A DNA stretch of 64,000 bases from Glutinoglossum americanum. Taxonomy: Eukaryota; Ascomycota; Geoglossomycetes; Geoglossales; Geoglossaceae. The translations under genes and the position numbers were made by a program. Position 1 is the first letter of the stretch. Every line of letters begins with the position of its first letter. Positions 34,858 to 46,613 of the stretch are shown piece after piece. The stretch is from NCBI GenBank assembly GCA_020080175.1, contig JAGHQL010000049.1, positions 84,185 through 148,184 on the forward strand. Direction: 5' to 3'. The notes beneath the pieces are model-generated. The model saw nothing but the letters and a program-made list of their open reading frames with translations, did not search any database and was not told the DNA's origin.

Positions 34858-36704
34858 GGTGTATCGGCTCTAATCTCCTTGAGGGTAGTACGACTGGAAA
34901 TGTATCGAAGCGTGATAGTGAGGAGTGGAACATGGTAAAGAGAGGGTGGAGACCTCAACGATTTATATTCCATTGCACTCCTGACGCGGGGCTGCACAGT
35001 GGCAACTCGGGACTTGCATCTTGTTATCTTAGAGAACTGGGAAGTGAAAATTTTTGGTGAAGAAAGACTAGAAGAATTGGGAAGATCTCGGTAACCCTAG
35101 CTGGATACAGTAACGATGGCCGTAATACAGCCAGCCCGGGGGAGATACAATCCTCGAGTTGGAGGGGAGAGGGGTTGAGTTGCTAAGTTGGAAAGCCACC
35201 GACGACGTACTGGGTGTTCGTGCTACAGTACCAACCCATTGCCCACCACACACCACCCGCCACATACCCTTAAACTTCCCCTCTTTGCTCCTCCCCTCTA
35301 CGCCACCCAGGTACGACACCGGCACTAAGCGCAGGTGCATCGTCGCCTTGCTAGTGTACGAAAAGTAGGCGAGCGCCGAACAAAAACGAGAGAAAAAGAA
35401 AATACATGTAGTTCGAAATCGTGAAAATCATTGCATAGGGTCGTACAAAGCTTTGCGCCACCCCGCCTCCAACCGCAAAAAGTAAGATTCTGGAAGGAGG
35501 CGCGGGATCGCCTACCCAGTTAGATTGTCGCCGATGTATGTTCATCCATGTGTATAGTGAAAACCCTCGGTCGCCCCCCGCCGGTACAATAGCCTTATGC
35601 GGAAACGTCGTTCGTTTGAACTTTGGACCGAGGTAGACTGTTGCGTCCAGCTTGCGCCCCGCCCTACTCCTGTACCCTCACTTTTTGAAAACTTCGGGTG
35701 ATAATTTTTTTTTCTTGCATTATTCGGCCTCTCCATTTCCACTTCCATTTTGCATTTCGACCCTGCATCGCACGGTTCGAGATAAGACACAGAACAAACC
35801 TCACACCTACTTCCCTCCGGTTATGCCTGTGTTATGCAATCCTTGAGGATATGATGGCACTGTTGCACCGAAGCCTCAGAGCATTACCGCACCTTGCACG
35901 GTCCACGATTACGTCAGGATGTAACCCCGACATGCGCAACTTCCCAGATCAACAAACTTGTCCTGATAACGGTCGTCCCCCACCACCATGGCTCCCATTC
36001 TCCAGTGCGGCAATGTGCAGATGGGAAAACTTTTTCTCGAGCTTCCATCGGGCATACCTTCTGTATGCGCATACACACGGCACTATTGCTTGGACCCCTG
36101 TACGACGAATGATGTCGCTTTCCCTGTCCTGTGGGGTACCTTGAAACTGAAGTGACCCCCGAGCCTGCTGCCATTGGTCATGACTGCTGGCTCAGTTCAA
36201 TCCGCAGCACGTAGTACGCACCACAAGACTTGTTCCAGGTCGTTCCAAGTCTCTACTTGACCGCTAGGGCCAGTTCACGTAGAAGTACCTGTCCGTCTGA
36301 ATTCTCATCTGCTACAATATAAGGCATCTTAGGTAATTTCCCTATTGAGGAAGCTCTGATCAATTCTGTCGAGCCTAGTGGTCTTGGTTATGCGCTGGTG
36401 AAGTTAGTACGGCAGTCCATTAAGTCACAAAGTTACAAGAGGAGCGCCAGCGTCGGTGGATGTATGGCTTCCACCGAAAAGAAGGCTCTAGTGCCCCGGA
36501 TAGTAAACGATATATAGCCCGCCCAAATAAATAACTCCCCAGCCAAATAGGAAAGGGGGGGCGTCGGAACAGAAGAATAGCCCTTATCACTTAGAAGTAA
36601 GGGGAAAATCCACTCCCAATTAGCATTGAGTACCGAAATACCCTTCAGGGAAACCTATTGGTAGTAGAGCCTTGAGGACTAGATTGACACCGACCGACAG
36701 AATG
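34858..36704. other. Intergenic between PTR2-like and TRK genes
   Basis: About 1.85 kb. Frames at 35698-36144 (plus) and 35914-36174 (minus) overlap and have no recognisable domain. This contains the promoter of the peptide transporter and the 3' flank of the TRK gene. Nothing else recognised. Confidence 0.45.
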
Positions 36705-39219
36705 TCACACAGCCTCGCTCCGGCTTCTACTGATCATAAGCGGCCGTTCCATTCGGATCTGAGCATCTTCCTCCTCCGCTGCTGCAAGGTGTTCGCCTGG
36801 TAGAAGTATTGCCCTGTCAATCGCTACCGGCAAACCTCTATGCCGGCCTCTGATCATTACCGCACAGAGTATCAACTTGCTCAACTTATGCCAGCCGCCA
36901 GAGAAGCTGTACATCTGATCTGGAAGGCCTGTGCTGATACCCACGCAACCATAAGCGCTAATCGTCTCGAATATGACATTGAAAACCGAATACGTCACTG
37001 GATCACGTTCGAACTGGGAGGTCTCCACAATGGTAATAAAGATAACCGCAAGAACAATCCACCACAAGTCGTGAGCCAGCTGGGCCCGCAATTGCTGTTG
37101 CATGAAATACCTTTTCTGTGAAGGTGGTGATGCGGGGAGTGACTTCCTTAAGCCCCTGAGAAACGATAACTGCTCCTGGTCCTCGCCCGTGTCATCCGAA
37201 TAGATACCTAAGCTCCGCTCCTCGTATACATTCGAGTTGCGCATAGTGATAACAACTGGGTATACCGAGATATACATCATCACAACGTAGAGAACCTGCA
37301 AGCCAATGCGAAGTGAAGAGATGCCTATGATGTAGAAACCCCCGCTTCGGACTGCGAATGCCTGGAATAGTCCATCGATGGCACGGGAGCCAGCGGGAAT
37401 GTCCCTCAAAGCTGGATTACCGATCTACGGGTGTTTGTGAACAACGCGCGCATCTTTTGCTCGATGACAGCGAAGACCTACATTGAGGACTTCAAAGGCG
37501 ACCCAGTCAATCCCATTTAGCACCAGCACCGACAAGAGGAGCCACCAAGTATGCGCTGAAGGAAAGAGGTTGGTATAACATCGTCTTGGGTGGTCAAGAA
37601 GAAATTCCAAGGTATCCCGGTAATCTCGGTAGTGCTCGCCATCTGGGAGCGAAATCCGTAATACCCATATAATGAAACGTAGAAATATTGGGTAGCTGCA
37701 AAGGTTCAGTATCAGGAACGGTCAGGTCTTGTCAGGCGCCAGGCTTAAATACCATGTATTACCCGCTAGAATCAGTAGCCCCATTGTGATGAGCATAAAG
37801 TATGATGATTGAAAAGGCATCTAAAGGTTGTTAGACAAGCCTCCTTGCTGACTTTACTCTGCCAACCTACCATGTTTGCGTCCAAAAGGCTCATTCCCGA
37901 ATTGTTAAAAGCAGAAACCGCGAAAAATGACCCGGTCCACCTGAGCGGGTAAGCAGAATTTTCGAAATCAAGTTCCACATCTACTTCAAGCATACCATGG
38001 ATTGATCCCATTTTCCTCCGACACAGAAGCTTTGTTTCTAGCAATATAAGCGCCAACTCCTAAGCATCCTAGTAGTTGCCAGAGTGTGAAGTAAATAGGG
38101 ACAACAATAGAAAGGAAGGTGATTGCTCGATACTCGACACCACCGAGTTCTTCACGTTGGGCCTCCGTAAGGTCATGGAAAGTGGAATTCCGGCCGATCC
38201 TAAAGGAGGCGTACAGTTCACCATTAGTGTTCTTAATCCGGCCCCTCTCCTCACTGGTGCTCGATTTCCTCCAGCTTTTGTCCCTACTGACTGCATCAGT
38301 GTCTGCGCCGATACGTTGGGGAGGAAGCATGCGTTGCTGAGGGCTCAATTGATCTCCAGAGGGGCGTCCTTGGGGAGGTGATTTAGTATCAATGCTAAAG
38401 ATAACATGGCCATTTTCGTCATTATCGCTGATACGTGGCCTCACATCAGATGACTGAACGGTAGGCAAGGCAGGGCTAATCTGATCCCTCTGTGGCTGTG
38501 TCTGAGAATCCTCAGGGAGCAGCTTTTGCTCTTGAGCTATGCTTGACCTTGAGTGAGGCCGAGAGAGTGATACGCGGCGAAAGGGACCTGGCCCTTGAGG
38601 TACAGTGTGACGTATTTCGGCATCCTTAGCAACTGTTCCTTGTCTCGAAAGAGACAAGGGGATTGGTAGCCGGCCATTCATAATGCTTGAGCTTTGAGAT
38701 CTCTTTCGTCGGCGTTTCTCCGAAACAATTTTCTCGAATTTGGCTTCAAACGCCTTTCGACGAATATGGACCACAGCTGAAGACACAAGTATCTACATAG
38801 AATTAGCCAAGGACTGGCCAGGATGGAAAGCTAGGACGGTAAGAAAAAATCACCGCAGAGCCAAGGATAATAAGTGCGAAAAGCAAAGCTTGCTGGAATG
38901 TATTTAATGTCGACAAATTGACTGTGTTAAGTCCTGCAAGTGTCATCGCGCTAACGGTGAAGAAGAGGGAGTCTGTATAGCTGATGCTGCGAGAAGGCGT
39001 CGACGCGCCCCAAAAGATGACCGATGTAATGAGGCATACGCCGATAAAGTATGCGTAATGGAGGGTAATAAAATTGAGTGGTGGTAAAAGCGGTCTAATG
39101 TATTTGGTGAAGGCCCGAAGTATATTGATGGACCTGACTCGCAAGTACGTGACTAAAAGATGTAATTCATTCGCTGTCCGTGCCAACGCATGGATGAAGG
39201 CTTTGTACTCACCTGACAT
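36705..39219 (-). CDS. TRK1: TRK-type potassium transporter
   Basis: A plasma-membrane high-affinity K+ uptake protein. Exons (minus strand) are 39213-39219, 38854-39137, 37996-38792, 37871-37940, 37753-37820, 37483-37695 extended by one base to 37482, and 36705-37424, giving 719 aa. The coding start lies in a 7-base exon (ATGTCAG) before a canonical GTGAGT donor. Four P-loops are visible: FFTVSAMTLAGLNTVNL, FFAVSAFNNSGMSLLDAN, AVRSGGFYIIGISSL and FETISAYGCVGISTGLP, each with the Gly of the selectivity filter. A large hydrophilic loop rich in Ser, Pro and Arg lies between the first and second loop units, as in fungal TRKs. The C-terminal RGRHRGLPVAIDRAILLPG is diagnostic. The open frame continues upstream of 39219 with no good ATG, so the spliced start is preferred. 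Confidence 0.92.
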
Positions 39220-40530
39220 CTTGAGAACATTCGACGGGGTAGTTCCCAGTGGGTCGACGATTTTCGACCCAAGGTTGGAAATAACGGAGTGGGTCAATTT
39301 TGCGATAGATGGAAAAAGCAAGCAAATAACCCGAATGAATATCGGAAGCGAGATGGTTGTACTTGGGAATGAGGCGCGCACAGATGTTGCAGGGGTTTTT
39401 CAGTAGGCGAAAAAAAAAGTCTCTGCTCCCCTAGTCAAAGATCTCAGGAGTTTTCATCAGTCACATTTTATGTAAAATAAATAAAAAAATTAAAATATAT
39501 ATAATTAATTAGTATAATATAGCAGTACTTTCAGTTAAAATAATTACCTCAAGACATGATTTTATTACAGTAATAAAATTAAATAATATTATTCAAGTTA
39601 TAAAAAATTATATTTAATTTATTTTTGTATTTTTTTAAATTACTTTTATATTTTTTTAATATATTTTATTATAATATTATAAAATATTACTTATAATTAA
39701 TTATTTAACAAAATAATTTAAAACTTTATGATTATATGATTAAATAAAATTATATAAATAATATTTAATTTATATTAAAACTATTTTATTTTTATTTACT
39801 TTATATTTTAAAGTAAATTAATATTTAATTACTTTTAAATAATAAACTTATTCTTTTAATAATATTTTTATAATAATTTTTTAAAATATTAAAAATTAAG
39901 TATTAAATATTATATTTATTTAAATAGTAAGAATAACTTAATATAATTTTTATTAATATATTTTAGAGTAAATTTAGAAATCAATAACTGGTATGTTATA
40001 TATAAGTATCTTGATACATTGCCTGAACTCTTGATTTTGTTGAAGTCTGCTATTTACCCTTGTTGGGTTGCAGATATAATGTCTTTCATGATGTTAGAAA
40101 GATGCATTTCGCGTAAAAAAATCCCGCGACTTTTGCTTATAACTCGTACTTAGGGCAATCTTGACTGGCTGTTTAACTGGTCAACCCCTGAGCGAGACTG
40201 ACACGACTTTTGTCGCGGTCCTGTACATGCGTATATCAGATCAGCCGTATCAAACGTGCACATGTGGAATACTAGTAATCTTTTGCTTCTGTTGCCACGA
40301 CAGATGGCTACAATAGGGGGTTTGGTGGCTGGCCCGATATCAACGCGTAAACAACGAAAACAGCCAAATATTTGAATATATATCTCCGTAGGGAAAACTG
40401 GCCGAACGATTCTTGCTGGGCCGGTTGAGATAAGTCGACTTTCTAGTATGGCCTTTGTGCCTTCTTTGTCGTACTGTTGCATGTACAAAGTAGAGAGGCA
40501 CATGTTTATATACAGGTATGTTACTGATTG
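39220..40530. other. Intergenic with an extreme AT island
   Basis: This space is the 5' flank of TRK1 and the 3' flank of the LysRS gene. The AT island at about 39465-39975 is listed separately. The remainder, 39980-40530, is ordinary mixed sequence without a supported gene. Confidence 0.6.
39465..39975. other. AT-only island (about 500 bp)
   Basis: Over about 510 bp nearly every base is A or T; many 60-base lines contain two or fewer G/C. Flanking sequence is near 45% GC. The edges are sharp. It holds many short words such as AATTAATTA and TTTAAAT and no tandem unit that I can fix. Candidate origins are an inserted piece of mitochondrial intergenic DNA, an extreme RIP remnant, or a structural element; the sequence alone does not decide. 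Confidence 0.9.
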
Positions 40531-42371
40531 CTATCTTCTCGGACACTCTCTACCAGTCAGCCCCACCACATTCCTTAGATTCCCGAAACTCAGCACCTCG
40601 TTGATTCTCTGGACCCCACAAAAAACCATGCAGAGCCTATCCACGCCCAGTCCCCAACCACCTGTGGGGGGTAATCCCCACTCTAGCGCCTCAAGATACG
40701 ATTCATCAATGGTATCCCGATTCTCTTCGTCGCGCCATGTGAGCTGCTCTTCGAATTTGCGGCGCTGTTCGAAAGGAGAGTTCTCTTCTTCATAGGCATT
40801 GACAATTTCCCGTCCACCAATAAAGAGTTCAACACGAGATGATACGGCTTGGTTGTTTTCAACGTGACTCGACGATTTAGCAAGGGGGGAGAGGCACTCT
40901 GGGTGGTGAGTAATGAAAGTTGGGGAGACACAAAGGGGTTCAAGGTAAAGGGAAGATAGGTGGTCGAGGAGACGTGGAAGAGTAGTCGATGTCGGGGGTT
41001 CAATGTTGAGGGTCTGGAAGATCCGTAAAACATCACTTGCTGCAGCTGGCGCTCCGAGATCCGGGAGAGGCTGCCCAATTGCGTTTTCTATGGCGGGAAT
41101 GAAGTCGATTCGGCGGAAGGGAGTAGTAAAGTCTACATCCCAATTGGGTAAAGAGCTGAATTGAGCATCCTTTAGTTGCTGTACATGCACAGCGAGACCT
41201 GAAAACAAGGTTTCAGTCATGTGTATTAGATCTTCTAGGCTAGCAAAGGATTTATAGAATTCGCAGGTGGTGAATTCGGGATTGTGGGTTGCATCAAGAC
41301 CTAGTATTCGGTTAGCGTCCTAAAAGCGAGATACCCGTATCAGGTCAGAGAAGGTCCACCTTCGTTCCTGAAAGATGGCCCAATCTCGAATACCCTATCT
41401 ATACCACCCAATATCAGCCGCTTTAGCCATAACTCTGGGGCAATTCTCAAAGTGATAGTTCGGTCCGGAAATTCTGTCGCTGAGGTCTTAAACGGTCTTG
41501 CAATAGCGCCACCCGCAATATCAGCTAAGATGGGGGTATTGACCTCAACGAATTGGTCGTTGAGAAGAAAGTTTCGTAGGTATTGTATAATGTATGATCT
41601 CAAGCGAAGAACATGTGCCGCTCGCGGGTTCACAAGTAAATCTGCTTGCCGGTTGTGTATACGAGTAGCCCTGTCACGAAGTTCTTCAGGGAGCCGGTGA
41701 AGACTGGGTGAAAGGAGTTTCGGAAGCTCTGTGATGGAAACCGATAACTCTCCTCTAGACGTTCGATGTGGGGTGCCGGTAACAGCTTGAAGAGGTCAGC
41801 GATGTGCCCTGTAGGACTTTGTGGATTTGACCCACAAAATATATCCCCTCGGCGCAGGATGCGGTAAAACTGCTTAAATTCTTCAGAAGACACGCCTGAA
41901 GGATCTAACTTGCGCGAGTTGCAAAGAACTTGCACATGATGTCCATCTTGAACAAGATCAAAGAACACTAGCCTCGACCCAGCTATCCTAGACGAATATA
42001 CCCTCCCTGAGTTTGTTAGCCATTAGCATGCATTATGGGAGGTGATTGAAAATGCCTTGTAGAGTAACACGTTCATCCCACCTGCTTTCTTCTGGTTTGA
42101 GTTTTGCATATCGCTGCCGAAAGTCCCTGCAAGTCACCGACCGAGCATCAGTAACCACTGAGGGATACATGTTCGCCCCGGCATCTCGAAGCTCCTGGAT
42201 TCGCTGCTGAACGTCTATTCGCCGTGGGTTCTCGACGGGGTCTGCTAATAGTGCAGTGTCTGCGGCTCTTCCTACTGAATAGAGTCGGGCGTGGAGAGCG
42301 TATCCTGCGAATTGGAGTGATAACAGATCTTTACATAGATACGGACGGAGAAATCGGGTGCTTAAGCCCAT
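40531..42371 (-). CDS. MSK1: Lysyl-tRNA synthetase, mitochondrial, class II
   Basis: It charges mitochondrial tRNA-Lys. Exons (minus strand) are 42056-42371, 41836-42006, 41360-41785 and 40531-41300, giving 560 aa. The N-terminus looks like a mitochondrial presequence (MGLSTRFLRPYLCKDLLSLQ). The OB-fold anticodon-binding domain shows RVYSSRIAGSRLVFFDLVQD and VTGTPHRTSRGELSVSITEL. Motif 1 and the catalytic core follow with FVEVNTPILADIAGGAIARPF, motif 2 spans the third intron (FRNEG then LDATHNPEFTTCEFY), and motif 3 is GWGLGVDRLCM followed by INEVLSFGNLRNVVGL. The first intron starts with GC instead of GT (GCATTT...AG, 42007-42055): no GT in the region gives a product that keeps VTLQGRVYSS in frame. 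The gene is divergent from TIM10, 407 bp away. Confidence 0.93.
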
Positions 42372-42778
42372 AGCGCTGCTAGATCATACCCATCAGCAAT
42401 GTGGTCCCATGTAATCTATCGCTGTATATAGTGGAGGTAAAAAAAAAAAATCAGGTCCAAGTTGTCACGATCACGCACTCACGACAGCGAGTGTCATTCG
42501 CAACGGTTCTTTTAAATTGCTTCTCATCATAAACTATACTTGACATAAACAAAAAAGAAAGTTCACTGCATACCTTCTGTCATCAAGAAATCCCCATCTC
42601 TACTTGGGGAAAGGTTGTGGTAGGAATAAAACTTCGATATGAAAGCACGTGTGGTGGTCCAAGCCCCATAGCACCCCCGAACCAAGAAAACTCACAATAA
42701 AATCACAACTTCTCCCAACTCCAGCCTCCCACGGCACATCCCTTACAAACTCACACTTTCGAAGGATATTACCCCAAG
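42372..42778. promoter_or_regulatory. Divergent promoter LysRS / TIM10
   Basis: A 407-bp region between two start codons facing away from each other, both for mitochondrial proteins. It holds a run of A at about 42438-42450. No specific operator recognised. Confidence 0.55.
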
Positions 42779-43132
42779 ATGTCCTTCCTATTTGGTGGTG
42801 CTCGCACCCAACCATCTTCAGCCGATAAAATTGCTGCCGCGGAGACCGAACTAGAGGTTGTGTCTGACATGTACAACCGGTATCAATATCTACTAAAAGT
42901 GCTGCTATGATATCATGAACACTAACACAACAACAGCCTCACAGCCTCGTGCGCTAAAAAATGCATTCCAAATGACTACCGCGAAGGAGATCTAAACAAG
43001 GGCGAGTCGGTCTGCTTGGACCGATGCGTAGCTAAATTTTTTGAGGTCAACATCAAAGTCAGTGAGAAGATGCAGGGAGAGGCAGCACAGAAACAGCAAG
43101 GCCAGGGTGGATTTGGAGGATTTGGAATGTAG
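42779..43132 (+). CDS. TIM10: Mitochondrial intermembrane space chaperone Tim10
   Basis: A small Tim that, with Tim9, escorts hydrophobic precursors across the intermembrane space to TIM22. Exons are 42779-42879 and 42937-43132, giving 98 aa. The twin CX3C motif is clear: CAKKC in the first pair and CLDRC in the second, 16 residues apart, within a helix-rich core ([35 protein letters not shown]). The C-terminus is Gln/Gly-rich. The intron interrupts codon 34 and splicing gives [11 protein letters not shown]. Size is normal for the family. It is the smallest clear gene here. Confidence 0.96.
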
Positions 43133-43478
43133 GGGTATGGAGTGAGGTAGATATCAGCTCGTCTCTGAAACTTCATTGCGGACGGTGGATTCTTTCTGGG
43201 CCAATGGATATTTTGATCTACCTCGCGCTCGTCCTGTAACTTTAGAGGTTGTTTTTTAATATCTGTGATATGTTCAGTCGGTGTGAGCTATGAGAATGGC
43301 TTGGGCATACGACCCTCCTTCACATTGACCGCTGGTGTATAGCCAAGTACTAGTAAATAGCAATAACTCCAACAGTGGCATAACTCCCACGCCAGGTACG
43401 CCCGTAAATAAAGAGAAAAGCGGGAATTCGCTGCTATTTACATATACAGCGGTGATAGCGTCCCTTGCATTGGTTACT
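43133..43478. other. Intergenic, convergent
   Basis: 346 bp between the TIM10 and Stb6-like stop codons. Nothing recognised other than 3' flanking sequence. Confidence 0.5.
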
Positions 43479-46237
43479 TCACCATCCGCCGAGACCCATG
43501 CCAATCCCCATGAAAAATCTCGAAGCCCACTGCAGCCAACCTTCCCTTGCTTCTTCCGCTTCAAGTGTACCCACCCGAGCCTCCACATCAAGTACTTGCC
43601 TCTCGAAATCTGCAACACCATCCTCGACATCTTCAACCTTTGTTGCCAGTGCTTTGATTTCATATTCCAGTTGCTCGCCAAGGTTCTCCACATCTCTTAT
43701 TACCCCCGCCAACAGCACCCGTTCTTCCGCCAACAAATCGTCTGATCCTGCGCGGAGCGCCCGGTAGCTACCAAGGTGTTGGCAGTAAAGAGCGTGCAAT
43801 TCTTCCTGGTCCCTCCTGGCTGAGTCATCTAGTGCCTTTACATCTCCGAGTTTCTGCTCAACCCACGGCACCAATTGTTCTTTCAGAGTTAAGACTCGCT
43901 GGTGGATTCTCTTCGCCTCAGCAGTCGGGCCATTTCTCAGAATGAGTTCCGGATCTCCATCCATATTGTCAACTGACCACCCAATCTCGTCCCAGACCAG
44001 TATAGCATCCTCGGCCTGACTAAAGGAAAGATGGCGAGGCCACCAGTTTTCATCACGGCAGCCGATCCCCTGGGGAGCATAACGAGAAAAACTTTGGGTG
44101 CGGTGTAGTAAGCTGGCGCGCTGGCTTTCCACAATGGATTCGTTCATGTCGTCATCTCCGTAAACAGACTGATACCCAAAAGGGTCGGATGTGCCAGTAC
44201 CTAGTTCCTTCACAGCTGGAAGGGCCTCCAGCTCCTGCTCGCCTCTCTTGGTTGTACCATCTAGTAATGCACTCTCTTCTATTGAGAAAGGGGGGCTTGA
44301 CCTGGACTCAGAACGGTTTTCTACTCGTGTCCGTGGCAGTGCTAGAGGCATGTCCCTGATTTGTGAAATATCTTTCCTCTTTTGCAATTGTTCCTCAATA
44401 GCATTTAATGGAGGTTTAGCAAAAATTTCGCCGTCGATTCTGTGGGCATTTGAATGACCCGGTTGAGTGGCGGACTTATCCGGCGATGGTGTAACATCGT
44501 TGCCTTGCGCGTTCGAATATTCTACAGTATTTCCGTCGATATCAAACCCCACACTATCATCTCTTGACTGCTTGTGATGATGCCCTCGTAGCCCAGAGAT
44601 CCCAACTGCATCCTTTATACGTCCAAGTCCACTTCGAGCATCATTCATCCTCCCAGTGACGCTCTTAAACATGGCCCGCCGCAAATGCTGTTCTTTATCC
44701 ACAGGATTTCCAAGGTTTCCTGCAGATTCCGGAGGGTTTCGGGCGTATATACCAGCCCCTACAACCCTTTTCTTACCTACATCACTAGCACCGTCGTCAG
44801 CGGTTGAGTCCCGTTTTGTACCGGTCCAGACATACCCGCCATGATCGTCGTTGCCAAATACCAAGCGATGATCGTCATGCAATTTATCAAGAGCTTCGCC
44901 CGGGGCTGTTTTTCGCTGTTTCCCGTACCATAGCCACTTCGCCCTTTCTCCACGAACCAGCTGGATGAACTGTTCAATATCAACAGTTTCAACTTCTCCG
45001 ATGCCCGCCTTCTCTCGAGCTCCGACCATACCCATGACCATTTCTCCCCCTTTGCCGCTCAACTCAGCTACAGTTGACTTTACAGCCTTCCGAACTATCC
45101 AACCCTCTCCGCTAGCTACTTTAGCGGTTACCCGGTGGAGTCGATCTAGCGTCTGTCGATCTAGCCTCCGTGTCGGGTCCAGCTTTTGAGACTTTTGAAA
45201 ATAAGCTATCCCGCGTTTCAGACAACTAAGATCAAACACATCTTTCGCCACAGGTGCCCCGTAAGCATTAAGTCTGTTCCTTGCCCCCATCAACAATCCC
45301 AGAAGTGCTGCAACGGTGGTAGGGCCAAGTATTCCATCATTTGGCTCCAGATTGTAGAATTCCGTGCCCAGCTCTGTCCACCAGTCATTGATTGCACGTT
45401 CAGTAACATCACAGAGTAGGCCATCTGCATACTCGGGAGCAAGCTTTGAGAATACCGTTAGCGAGATCTGGCATAGCTTCACTAACTCAATAACTGCATG
45501 ATATAGAGGTATATGATCGCTCGTCCTGTATAGCTGGTAAAATTTCGCTTTGGTTGCACCCGTTGGTAGGGAGAGCGTCAGGCCGACCCGACCAGAACAT
45601 CCCAGCCGCTTCAGATTCTCATTGACTATGAAGTCTTCCCTGTGCTTTTTTACGTCCCCCTCAGGCACCGCAATTACGGTCAATGCAGATGGAAAGCCAC
45701 TAAGGTTCGTGACCATGAGGATACCTAGTGGTGTATCCTTCATTCGTGCATGAAACTGTGAGATCGCTTTAAAGTAGACTCTAAGTCGGTCCGACCATAC
45801 TTCTTCATCCGTCGGTACACTTAACACACTAGCTATAACAGAATGCGAGGGGTCACCCGTAAATGTAGTGATGACAAATGTGGGATGTACCCGGGAGCAT
45901 GCCCACTGCTCAACGATGTAGAGCTCGTAGCCTTCCAGGCGAGATTGGCGCGCTAGTACGGTGGTGGATGGATCTTCTTCGAGGTATCTGAGAATATTGT
46001 TAGTATATAATAGAATTATTTTTAAATGAGTTCTATTCCACACCGGAAAGCAACAGGGTCCGTGAAAACAAATCGTTGATGCTTTTGCTGGGTCGATAAT
46101 CTATCCAGTTCGGTAGATGGAGAGGAAGTACTGTCCACTGGCGGTCCATTTTGGACGGATGTAAGACGTCTGCTGTGTTGGATTTGTCCAGCACTTAGGA
46201 CCAGGTGTGAATCGGGATGAGTTGGACTGGCGTACAT
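43479..46237 (-). CDS. Stb6-like protein
   Basis: Related to yeast Stb6/Stb2, found as Sin3-binding candidates; molecular role unclear. Exons (minus strand) are 46044-46237 and 43479-45987, giving 900 aa. The conserved N-terminal Stb6 domain runs from FVFTDPVAFRYLEEDPSTTV across the intron to YELYIVEQWACSRVHPTFVI and continues through TNLSGFPSALTVIAVPEGD, FIVNENLKRLGCSGRVGLTL and GILGPTTVAALLGLLMGARN. The middle is charged and disordered, with several Lys/Arg clusters. A C-terminal coiled coil is visible (LALKEQLVPWVEQKLGD-like heptads, then GEQLEYEIKALATKVEDVED), followed by a short hydrophobic end (FFMGIGMGLGG). It lies head to head with RMD5 at 376 bp. Membership of a Sin3 complex in this organism is only inferred from the yeast name. 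Confidence 0.85.
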
Positions 46238-46613
46238 TGGGTCTAACGGCGCTGAACACAGCCTAGAGCACCCTTTGACCGATGATGTGGAGCTGTTTAG
46301 TCACGGTTGGTGACAAACAGGGATAACTTGTCTGTGCTACTTGAATCGCATTCCCGTTAATGCCTACAGGTTGAGCCGGCAAGGGCATATTTGTGAATAG
46401 AGTGTTATCATGTCGGAGGGTTCGACCATTGCGTGTATATACATATTGCTGTTGTCTCGCTAGAGCACATCCGTCACCTTGACATGCATCCTCTCTAGAG
46501 AAACAGCACTGTCTTCAATAACTGATCTAGGTCTCGTTTCCTCTTTTCTTGGACAACTATCTCCTGCCGAACTTAATCACTACTGTCAGGACCTACCGCC
46601 TCTTGGCACAGCC
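46238..46613. promoter_or_regulatory. Divergent promoter Stb6-like / RMD5
   Basis: 376 bp between opposite start codons. The plus-strand frame is open upstream of the RMD5 ATG from about 46479 but contains no earlier ATG, so the start at 46614 stands. Confidence 0.5.

Noticed and set aside
35698-36174. Frames of 148 aa (plus) and 86 aa (minus)
   Set aside because: They overlap on opposite strands and carry no recognisable features.
41630-41968. Frame shift in the LysRS gene as a pseudogene mark
   Set aside because: A 50-base GT-AG intron (41786-41835) accounts for the frame change and restores VTGTPHRTSRGEL.
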